Shown here in pieces: positions 57,563-64,000 of a stretch of DNA of 64,000 nucleotides. Where the stretch lies: assembly GCF_001904635.1 (NCBI RefSeq), contig NZ_MRCB01000012.1:62001-126000 (forward strand). The letters are read 5' to 3'. The first letter of the stretch is position 1; each line of letters starts with the position of its first letter. Origin of the DNA: Hydrococcus rivularis NIES-593 (GTDB lineage Bacteria; Cyanobacteriota; Cyanobacteriia; Cyanobacteriales; Microcystaceae). Below the pieces are notes generated by a model that was not told where the DNA came from, did no database searches, and saw only the letters and a list, made by a program, of their open reading frames with translations. Made by a program: the position numbers and the translations under genes.

Positions 57563-58474
57563 ATGTCTTTTAAGATCCAACAAGGACTATTTAAACTCGA
57601 TATTGTCGATCACTATGCAATTCTGGGCATTTCCCTAGATTCGGATACCAAGCAAATTCGTCAGCGCTATCTCAAAATAGCTCAACGATTGCATCCCGAT
57701 ACCTGTAAAGCTACCAGCAACGCAGAAAAACAACAAGCCAATCAAATCCTGTCGAAGCTAGTCAATCCCGCCTACGAACAGTTGTCTAAAGACGGCACTC
57801 GGACAGAATATCTCTTAATTCTGTCTCAAATGGGAAAAACTTTAACCTTGGATGGCGGCAAAATTACGCTTGTTAGCGAATCTGCTAAGCAATTGGCTCA
57901 AGCAATTGGCAATGCAGACCAACTCTATAAAAAATTACTGCAATCTCTGGCTTTAGAGCAATATACATCGATCGATAAAATTCTCGGCACGATCGCTCAG
58001 ATCAGCGAACTGAACTTAGTTTACTTGATGCTCAAACAGGGTCAGATCGCTCCAGTAAAAGCAACTCAGACTTTCGCTGCCAAGCCAGCAGCGGAGAGCC
58101 AAGTTAAAAAAATAGAGCCAGAAACTCCTGTATCTCCAGTGGCAAGCTATATTCGCCGCGCTCAAGAGTATTTGGATAGAAAGAACTCCGCCCAAGCCAT
58201 CGTCGAGATGCGAGATGCGCTTAAGATAGAGCCGAATAATAGCACTTGCCACGGTTTGATGGGTTTGGCGTATCTCCAACAGAACCAGATGACAATGGCA
58301 AAAGTTCATATCAATAAAGCTTGGCAAGCTAATCCTAAAGATCCTATTGCCATGAAAGCGAAGCAGGAACTTAATAAGCTGGTTCCATCCAGCGATAGCA
58401 AGTCCAAGACTTCAGCCGAGCAATCGTCGAGCAGTGGTTTTTTAGGCGGCCTGTTTGGTGGTAAAAAGAAGTGA
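57563..58474 (+). CDS. J-domain protein with TPR repeats
   Basis: 303 residues. A DnaJ domain (about 14-85) with DHYAILGISLDSDTKQIRQRYLKIAQRLHPD; the HPD tripeptide that triggers DnaK is intact. Helical middle part; C-terminal TPR units (about 185-280: SAQAIVEMRDALKIEPNNST, HGLMGLAYLQQNQMTMAKVH, INKAWQANPKDPIAMKAKQEL). The tail is Ser/Gly/Lys-rich. It probably delivers clients to a DnaK. Related to thylakoid and cell-division J proteins of cyanobacteria, but not identified further. Confidence 0.88.
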   Translation: MSFKIQQGLFKLDIVDHYAILGISLDSDTKQIRQRYLKIAQRLHPDTCKATSNAEKQQANQILSKLVNPAYEQLSKDGTRTEYLLILSQMGKTLTLDGGKITLVSESAKQLAQAIGNADQLYKKLLQSLALEQYTSIDKILGTIAQISELNLVYLMLKQGQIAPVKATQTFAAKPAAESQVKKIEPETPVSPVASYIRRAQEYLDRKNSAQAIVEMRDALKIEPNNSTCHGLMGLAYLQQNQMTMAKVHINKAWQANPKDPIAMKAKQELNKLVPSSDSKSKTSAEQSSSSGFLGGLFGGKKK

Positions 58475-58523
58475 TTGGGAAGAGGGGAAGATGGGGTGAA
58501 CAAACCTCCAGAATTCTGGTTCC

Positions 58524-58592
58524 TGTAGGGGCGGGTTTTGAAGATTAACAGTCGGTAAGTTTCTAGAGTCTCTATATAAACCCGCCCCTACA
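58524..58592. repeat. 69-bp inverted repeat (TGTAGGGGCGGGTTT)
   Basis: Perfect 15-base arms at 58524-58538 and 58578-58592 with a 39-base spacer, 50 bp downstream of the J-domain gene. A motif of this kind occurs often between cyanobacterial genes and may be a small non-autonomous element. The adjacent stretch (58605-58633) has TGATTACTGA-type tandem units. Confidence 0.75.
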
Positions 58593-58635
58593 ACTCCTGA
58601 CTCCTAAAACTGATTACTGATTATTGATTACTGAA

Positions 58636-59859
58636 ATGATTCATCAACCACCAGCAGGGGCAAGAGATTTACTCCCCCTAGAAGTCGTCCAAAAAGGCTG
58701 GATTAACGATCGCCTCCAAGAAGTGTTTCGGCAATGGGGGTATCAGCGCATCGTTACTTCGACGATTGAATGGCTTGATACGCTCATGGCTGGTGGCGCG
58801 ATCGAGCGTTCGACGGTCATTCAACTGCGCGAAGAATCGGAGGGAACGCTAGGACTGCGCCCGGAATTAACGGCTTCTATTGCCCGCGCCGCCGTAACTC
58901 GCATGGCAGACGGCACCTATCCGCAACGCCTCTGTTACCGTGCCAATGTCTTTCGCAATCCCCCGCCAGGATACCACGGACGGCAACTGGAGTTTTATCA
59001 AGCTGGGGTTGAGTTGCTCTTTGCTGGCGGCGTGCTGGCAGATGCAGAAATTCTGTTACTGCTCGCCGACTGTTTGGATAAGCTGGGGCTGCAACAGTGG
59101 CAGTTGCTCCTGGGAGAAGCCCAATTGACGCGATCGCTGCTGTCTCCTTTTCCAGACTCCCTACGACGACAAGTTCGCTATTGTATCGCTCAGCTCGATC
59201 GCATTGCCCTAGAAAATCTAGACTATCCCTCTGCTGTACTCAAACAACGGGCAATGATTTTGTTCGACTTGCGCGGCAAACCTGCCGATGTTCTGCCAAC
59301 CGTGATGGGTTTTGAGCTAGATGAAACCGCCCAGCAGATTGTCGGCAATCTCAAGTCCCTCGTCGAACTCCTGCAAAAAAGCTCTCCGAAGCCGTTTCCT
59401 TTGATTTTGGATCTCAGTTTGTTACAAACCTTTGACTATTACACCGGGATTGTTTTTCAGGCAGTCAGTCAAAGCGAAAATCAACTTTGCATCCTCGGAC
59501 AAGGCGGACGCTACGACGAATTGCTAGGCGTATACCATCCCCAAGGCAAAGCCGCTCCAGGAATCGGTTTTTCTCTCAATCTAGAAGATTTGCACCTCTG
59601 TCTCCTCTCTAGTGCGGCTCTCCCCCAGCAAACGCCGCCGATTGACTGGCTCGTTGTTGCCGAAACGCCTCAAGCACAGGCAGCAGCGTTTATCTATGCC
59701 CAAAGGTTGAGGAATAAAGAGCCTCAGCTTCGAGTTGAAGTAGATTTGGGCGGGCGATCGCCTCAAGCCATCCGCGACTATGCGCGTCGCTGCCGCATCA
59801 ATCGCCTCGCCTGGGTAAGAGAAGACTTAGAGGCACTCGTCGAGACTTTAGGTTATTAA
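58636..59859 (+). CDS. hisZ: ATP phosphoribosyltransferase regulatory subunit
   Basis: 407 residues from ATG 58636 (an upstream TTG 58624 is also in frame). A HisRS-like catalytic-core paralogue lacking the anticodon-binding domain. Motifs: MIHQPPAGARDLLPLEV, TIEWLDTLMAGGA, and RPELTASIARAAVTRM (motif 2 region). It forms an octamer with short-form HisG in the first step of histidine synthesis. hisG is not in the window. Confidence 0.93.
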   Translation: MIHQPPAGARDLLPLEVVQKGWINDRLQEVFRQWGYQRIVTSTIEWLDTLMAGGAIERSTVIQLREESEGTLGLRPELTASIARAAVTRMADGTYPQRLCYRANVFRNPPPGYHGRQLEFYQAGVELLFAGGVLADAEILLLLADCLDKLGLQQWQLLLGEAQLTRSLLSPFPDSLRRQVRYCIAQLDRIALENLDYPSAVLKQRAMILFDLRGKPADVLPTVMGFELDETAQQIVGNLKSLVELLQKSSPKPFPLILDLSLLQTFDYYTGIVFQAVSQSENQLCILGQGGRYDELLGVYHPQGKAAPGIGFSLNLEDLHLCLLSSAALPQQTPPIDWLVVAETPQAQAAAFIYAQRLRNKEPQLRVEVDLGGRSPQAIRDYARRCRINRLAWVREDLEALVETLGY

Positions 59860-59878
59860 AACAACAAGCTTGCGATCG

Positions 59879-61582
59879 CTAGAAAATTTTTAAAGTTCGC
59901 AAACGGTTCAAAGCAGCCGCTAATTCAAAGCGTCGAAATAAGGCTAAATCTCCTTGAGGAAATTTGGTCAAGATATCTAATCCTTTTGCCTGAATATCCT
60001 CCATGACAAGTTCTAAAATCTCTGGAATCGTTCGCTTTGTGTCGAGATATTTTTCTTTGGCATAGACAATCGCAGACGCGATCGCTCTCAACTGTCCGGG
60101 ATCGACAATTTGTTCTACGGCGGCTAAATCGATATCTTCTTCTCCAAAAGCCACTTCATCGACATCGCGTACCTTTAACTTGACTGCCCTGCGTCCGCGA
60201 CTGGGATCGATGCTTTCTGCTAAAGGAATTCTGGGAGTAATTGTTCCGAATCGTTCTCCGCCTTCTCGTATGCGTTCGTTTAGATGTTCTTTGGCGATCG
60301 CTTTGGCTTTTTCCGTTACATCTTGCGGTTGAAAATTCTCCATGGCGATAACGGTATCGGCTACGTCAAAATAATCGCCGCTGCCGCCCATGACTAAAAT
60401 GGTAGAAACGCCATAATCGGTATAAAGTTGCCTGACTTTATCAATAAAAGGAGTAATTGGTTCTTTATCTTTAGAAATTAACTGTTGCATGCGGCGATCG
60501 CGAATCATAAAATTTGTCGCTGAGGTATCTTCATCGACTAACAATAGTTCCGAACCCACCTCTAAAGCTTCGATAATATTTGCCGCTTGAGACGTACTTC
60601 CACTCGCATTTTCTGTCGAAAAATTCGTTGTAGAACGACCTTGAGGCAACCGATCGATAAATGGAGAAATATCGACTCCGACAATACTGCGCCCGTCCTC
60701 GGCGCGAATCTTTACCGCCGTCGGATTGGTAATAACAAATTCTCTTCCATCTCCGGGAATATGATTGTAAACTCCTAATTCAATCGCTTGCAATAAAGTC
60801 GTTTTTCCGTGATAGCCACCGCCTACAATTAAGGTAATTCCCATCGGAATTCCCATTCCTTTAATGGCTCCTCGATTGGGGCAATTAAATTCAACTTCTA
60901 AAGACGGTGGAGACTGAAAAGCAACAGCATCTTTTAATAACGGACGGAAATCTACACCACTTCGTCGCGGCAAAATCGAATCATTAGCAACAAATGCGAC
61001 TAATCCTCTTTCTTTTAACTGTTGCCGCAGCCAATCGGCATCTTCATTCGTTTCTACGTGCTTTTGAATTTCTCGTGTATTCAGCGAGGCAGATTTAAGG
61101 GTTTTCTCGACGATTTCCGGGATATCTTTGCATAGCATTTCTGTCGCCTGACGACCTAAAATCATCCGTCCTCGTGCGGGAAGTCCGACTAAAAATCTCA
61201 CTTCAACCCATTCGTCATCAATAAAAGCACAAGTGCGTTCTAATATTTCTTGTCCGATGCGAACGATAGAAATCAATCCACTTTTCCCCGTGCCGCGATA
61301 GGAATTTAAGTCTCTGGCAACGCGATCGAACTGACGAGTGAGATAATCTCGTAGGGCAACTTCTCGACTAGCAGACTGGTAGAGACTGCGAGGAAAGTTG
61401 GCAATTGACTGGGGAACTTTGACGATGAATTTGCTAGGCGAGGCGAAGGGATCGCCCTGTACGCGATCGATAATCAAGGTAAAGTCTGGAAACTGGTAGC
61501 TTCCCTCGATCTCTTTATAAGCTTTGTAACCGCGTCCGTCTAGTTGCAGCAAAGTAGAGCGCAGATTCTCCCGATCCGACAT
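59879..61582 (-). CDS. ABC-ATPase domain protein (PF09818 / COG3044)
   Basis: 567 residues from ATG 61582. P-loop VGGGYHGKTTLLQAI at about residue 255, Walker B ELLLVDEDTSATNFM, and LVMGGSGDYFDVAD. N-terminal DRVQGDPFASPSKF and ILGRQATEMLCKDIPEI are typical for the family. Members are cytosolic ABC-type ATPases with no transmembrane partner; a kinetoplastid homologue (MRB1590) binds RNA. The reported start could also be TTG 61615. No obvious cofunctional neighbour. Confidence 0.9.
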   Translation of the reverse strand: MSDRENLRSTLLQLDGRGYKAYKEIEGSYQFPDFTLIIDRVQGDPFASPSKFIVKVPQSIANFPRSLYQSASREVALRDYLTRQFDRVARDLNSYRGTGKSGLISIVRIGQEILERTCAFIDDEWVEVRFLVGLPARGRMILGRQATEMLCKDIPEIVEKTLKSASLNTREIQKHVETNEDADWLRQQLKERGLVAFVANDSILPRRSGVDFRPLLKDAVAFQSPPSLEVEFNCPNRGAIKGMGIPMGITLIVGGGYHGKTTLLQAIELGVYNHIPGDGREFVITNPTAVKIRAEDGRSIVGVDISPFIDRLPQGRSTTNFSTENASGSTSQAANIIEALEVGSELLLVDEDTSATNFMIRDRRMQQLISKDKEPITPFIDKVRQLYTDYGVSTILVMGGSGDYFDVADTVIAMENFQPQDVTEKAKAIAKEHLNERIREGGERFGTITPRIPLAESIDPSRGRRAVKLKVRDVDEVAFGEEDIDLAAVEQIVDPGQLRAIASAIVYAKEKYLDTKRTIPEILELVMEDIQAKGLDILTKFPQGDLALFRRFELAAALNRLRTLKIF

Positions 61583-61659
61583 AAGATCGCAAAGAGGAAA
61601 TTCAATTGTTTCCAAACTACCACGAAAAAACGCGCTCTATCGGTTAGACAAATCCAAGC

Positions 61660-62118
61660 TCAACCGCACTCGATTTGATAAACTTCTTCCGCGACTCGTT
61701 TGAGTCGTTTTAATTGAGCTTTCATATCGTTTTTTGTCCAATTGGCAGCAAAGCGATCGAAACCCCAACCGATCAGGGGATTGGGAATCTCGAATTCAAA
61801 GCGATTGATGAGTTGGGTTCCTTTGGGATTGGGTTGGCATTCCCAGCGATCGCGCCCTTTAAAAAAACCATCAAATTCCCATACGATTAATCCGGGTTCT
61901 CGTTCGACTACTACGCTTTTTAAGGTAGGTTCGATAACAGGAATTTTAATAATAAATCGACTTCGACTTCCTATTTTCGTACTCCATTCGCCAACGGGTT
62001 GGCAACGCAGAACTGGATTTAACCAGCGATGCATCAGATCGAGATCGGTAATGCAACGCTCGACAATTGTTGAACTGGCATTAATTTGAACTGATTGTTC
62101 AAAAACTGTCTTTTCCAT
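61660..62118 (-). CDS. SRPBCC (START-like) family protein
   Basis: 152 residues. It starts EKTVFEQSVQINASSTIVER, typical of polyketide-cyclase/SRPBCC folds, with hydrophobic cavity residues and LIVWEFDGFFKGRDRWE in the middle. Function unknown; the family binds hydrophobic ligands. It is 18 bp downstream of the DUF3598 gene and probably in its operon. Confidence 0.85.
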   Translation of the reverse strand: MEKTVFEQSVQINASSTIVERCITDLDLMHRWLNPVLRCQPVGEWSTKIGSRSRFIIKIPVIEPTLKSVVVEREPGLIVWEFDGFFKGRDRWECQPNPKGTQLINRFEFEIPNPLIGWGFDRFAANWTKNDMKAQLKRLKRVAEEVYQIECG

Positions 62119-62136
62119 TTAAAAGTTAGCTGAAGG

Positions 62137-62889
62137 CTAAGGCGTGAAAGTTTCTAAAGTAAAAGCTCTAAAGCCACGCGAATCAAAGTAACGGATGCCA
62201 CGATACCAAAGAGCAGAAGTTGCTAGCCAATCTACCGCAAAAAAATGCTCTTTTCCCCATTCTATCTGCGGCGGGCAACTAATTGAAACTCCTTCTGGAA
62301 AGTGTAATGTAAGATGATGTTCTCTCAAATCTTCTAGTCGTTTCCACTGAGTTGCTTCTGCGGGGGATGTTATCAACTCTGGCGTTATCGACCTCAGTAC
62401 TCCTCGCCAGTTATTGCTTTCCAATTCCGTTAAAGAATGAGGCGTTAATTCGATAAAATGAGCGAGATTTTCGGGAATTGTTAAAATTTTGTTTAATCTA
62501 CCGTTTTCGTTATAGGTTGCTACAATACTGGCACGGCGATTTTTATATCTAAAACCAGTCTCAAAAAAGAAAGAAGAATCGGTTTCGAGTGTCGTCGTTC
62601 CCCAGGAAAAGCTATTATCTAAGAACAACGCTCTTGCAGTATTTTTGTTGTACGGACCAAAGGTTTTCGTCTCAGTCTTATTGTCAGTATAAAAATAATG
62701 GTTTTGATGGGTAATTTCTTTTCCATCAGAACTAACATGTAAGCTTCTAATACATTTAAAAAAATCAACAACTTTTCCTTCTGAAGAATAAATCGTCCAA
62801 GTTCCATGCCAGTCTCCTATAGCATGGTGCTGACAAAAATTCTCCCAATTTTGTTGGACTTGTATTTCTGTTTTAGCGTTTGGATTCAT
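62137..62889 (-). CDS. DUF3598 family protein
   Basis: 250 residues. WENFCQHHAIGDWHGTWTIY near the N-terminus and WRGVLRSITPELITSPAEAT in the middle are typical of DUF3598, a lipocalin/calycin-like cyanobacterial and algal family with a presumed ligand-binding barrel. The C-terminus has YRGIRYFDSRGFRAFTLETF. Its first codons overlap the reading frame of the PEP-CTERM fossil upstream. Function unknown. Confidence 0.8.
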   Translation of the reverse strand: MNPNAKTEIQVQQNWENFCQHHAIGDWHGTWTIYSSEGKVVDFFKCIRSLHVSSDGKEITHQNHYFYTDNKTETKTFGPYNKNTARALFLDNSFSWGTTTLETDSSFFFETGFRYKNRRASIVATYNENGRLNKILTIPENLAHFIELTPHSLTELESNNWRGVLRSITPELITSPAEATQWKRLEDLREHHLTLHFPEGVSISCPPQIEWGKEHFFAVDWLATSALWYRGIRYFDSRGFRAFTLETFTP

Positions 62890-63016
62890 CTTTGGTAGTG
62901 AGAGCTTTTCGCTTACAGGGAAATCCTAACAAAGCTAAGCCAAGCAAAGCAATTGTTCCAACACTTGTTGGTTTTGGTACGGCACTTCCCGATGAAAAGC
63001 GATAATAGACGTGTCC
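62873..63016 (-). pseudogene. Degenerate PEP-CTERM sorting tail
   Basis: A 47-codon frame preceded by a stop reads SGSAVPKPTSVGTIALLGL, then ALLGFPCKRKAL. This matches a PEP-CTERM tail (VPEPTSVG, hydrophobic helix, basic end) with Glu changed to Lys and no remaining mature domain. It has no start codon. It overlaps the 5' end of the DUF3598 gene in another frame. Confidence 0.6.
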
Positions 63017-63042
63017 TCAAAAATCTCAAATTGCCTGACTTT

Positions 63043-63894
63043 CTAAGCAACCACTTGGCGATCGCGACTCAAAAGCTTGCTTGCGATGAAATTATTGGCT
63101 TTGAGAATTTCATCGAGATAAATATTAGTTTCTAACAAACAAGCATGACCGCTGTCAGGCAGGATGACCGTTTGAGTGTTAGGAAGAAAACTGTCTAATC
63201 GTTTCGCTTCTTCGACTGACGGCAGTACTCGATCGCCAGTACTGGCAATCAGTAACGTGGGTTGAGCAATGCGGCGCAAATCATTCTCGGCAACCGCGAA
63301 ATTCTTCAGGAGCGACAATCGCCACGATACAACATGGGGCGGAATCGAATTCATTGCTCTGAGTAAAGCCATGCGATCGCCCGACGACATTCTCTCTAAA
63401 GAAGCCAAAAAAGGCAACAACGCCAAGGCTGACACTGGATGTAGAAAGTCCGGCATCGAGTGAGTAATTTGAATCCCCCAACTCAAGCACGGTCGTCGAT
63501 TGAAAGAAGAGGACGGATTGACCAAAATGAGGCGATCGAACAGCTTCGGTGCTTCTAAAACCAATTTCAGCGCCAAACATCCCCCGAAGGATTCGCCGCA
63601 CAGATAAACGGGATGAGGGGAGGCATAAGAAGATTTTCCATCTCTATCTCTTTGTCTATTCAGAAGTTCGTTTTTGATGAGAGCGACGGTTTTCTTAGCA
63701 AGACCATCCCAGTCGTTCATATCGTCTGGGGGAATAGCCAGACACCGAATATCAAAAAACTTGGCTAATCGATCGGCTTGTCGTTGATAGAGTTGACCTG
63801 TCCCATCCATTCCAGGCAGAAAGATAAACAGAGGCAACTCTGGCTGGATGGGGGTTGGGGTAATAAAACTCAGACGACTGGTGATTTTTGACAT
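63043..63894 (-). CDS. Alpha/beta hydrolase (phytyl ester synthase-like hydrolase part)
   Basis: 283 residues. LPLFIFLPGMDGTGQLYQRQ (oxyanion region), nucleophile Ser in YLCGESFGGCLALKL, Asp in STGDRVLPSVEEA, and His in LPDSGHACLLE. The GMDGTG and GESFGG pattern is shared with the hydrolase half of phytyl/fatty-acid ester synthases (slr2103 and plant PES). No acyltransferase domain is present in this ORF. The stop codon of an upstream gene directly touches its ATG, so the two are one operon. Confidence 0.85.
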   Translation of the reverse strand: MSKITSRLSFITPTPIQPELPLFIFLPGMDGTGQLYQRQADRLAKFFDIRCLAIPPDDMNDWDGLAKKTVALIKNELLNRQRDRDGKSSYASPHPVYLCGESFGGCLALKLVLEAPKLFDRLILVNPSSSFNRRPCLSWGIQITHSMPDFLHPVSALALLPFLASLERMSSGDRMALLRAMNSIPPHVVSWRLSLLKNFAVAENDLRRIAQPTLLIASTGDRVLPSVEEAKRLDSFLPNTQTVILPDSGHACLLETNIYLDEILKANNFIASKLLSRDRQVVA

Positions 63895-63999
63895 TTAACT
63901 CGATTCGGTTTGCAACAGTTGGGCGATTTCTTGGCGACAGTAATCGGTTAATTCGGTAACTACCTGTTTGGCGCTTCCTCCCTGATACTGTTGGCGGTG
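63895..63999 (-). CDS. C-terminal end of an unidentified protein (partial)
   Basis: 34 codons and a stop, running off the right window edge: HRQQYQGGSAKQVVTELTDY, then CRQEIAQLLQTESS. The stop codon lies immediately before the hydrolase ATG with no gap. An amphipathic helical tail like those of acyltransferases is possible given the neighbour, but the fragment is too short to name. Confidence 0.7.
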   Translation of the reverse strand, partial: HRQQYQGGSAKQVVTELTDYCRQEIAQLLQTESS

Positions 64000-64000
64000 C

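Overview
This window is chromosomal DNA from a cyanobacterium. It has many GCGATCGC (HIP1) sites, a split DnaE polymerase gene carrying a C-terminal intein fragment, an SLH-domain porin, a cyanoexosortase, an FdC2-type ferredoxin, a type IV pilus assembly operon and cyanobacterial TCA-bypass genes. Base composition is even and there is no prophage, CRISPR array or rRNA. The species cannot be fixed from the sequence.

Layout. 0-4 kb: class I ribonucleotide reductase; nrdA is cut by the window edge and interrupted by a 343-residue LAGLIDADG intein, then nrdB. 4-9 kb: an Rrf2 regulator, then a 2-oxoglutarate decarboxylase / succinic semialdehyde dehydrogenase pair (the cyanobacterial TCA bypass), then a RecB-like nuclease domain protein. 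9-11.4 kb: an IS1-family remnant and small secreted envelope proteins (L,D-transpeptidase, SH3, a frameshifted hypothetical). 11.4-18 kb: sdhA, rpsD, a porin, a pentapeptide-repeat protein and a membrane protein. 18-22 kb: mobA-mnmD, a REC/HD-GYP regulator, glmU. 22-28 kb: a coiled-coil protein and pilMNOQ. 28-38.7 kb: orphan solute-binding lipoprotein, dxs, phosphoketolase, gap, a geranylgeranyl-reductase-like protein, rsmH. 38.8-41.3 kb: DUF4168 protein, ureE, a TMEM175-type channel, ureF. 41.3-50.8 kb: cyanoexosortase and partner, an FAD oxidoreductase, mtnA, a class V aminotransferase, cupin, SRAP, a cNMP-binding protein, dnaE-C and an esterase. 50.8-56 kb: a DevB-like adaptor and an RND pump. 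56-64 kb: tRNA-Ser, FdC2, an inositol phosphatase, a J-domain/TPR protein, hisZ, an ABC-ATPase-domain protein, SRPBCC, DUF3598 and an alpha/beta hydrolase.

How the genes relate. Several central-carbon genes lie near each other (2-oxoglutarate decarboxylase, SSADH and sdhA; phosphoketolase and gap; dxs) but mostly in separate transcription units. Clear operons are gabD-ogdA, pilM-N-O-Q, mobA-mnmD, the cyanoexosortase pair, and probably ureE-channel-ureF.

The most unusual content is between genes. Two nearly identical 113-bp MITE-like elements carry 3-bp target duplications. A 132-bp MITE with 17-bp inverted ends and a perfect 9-bp target duplication abuts mtnA, and a partial copy of it encodes the C-terminus of the neighbouring oxidoreductase. 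There are also gene fossils (DUF29, PIN, MerR, IS1 transposase, TnpB zinc finger, PEP-CTERM tail). I found no clearly new defence or biosynthetic system. The intein with a non-canonical C-terminus and the MITE-shaped gene end are the items most worth following up.
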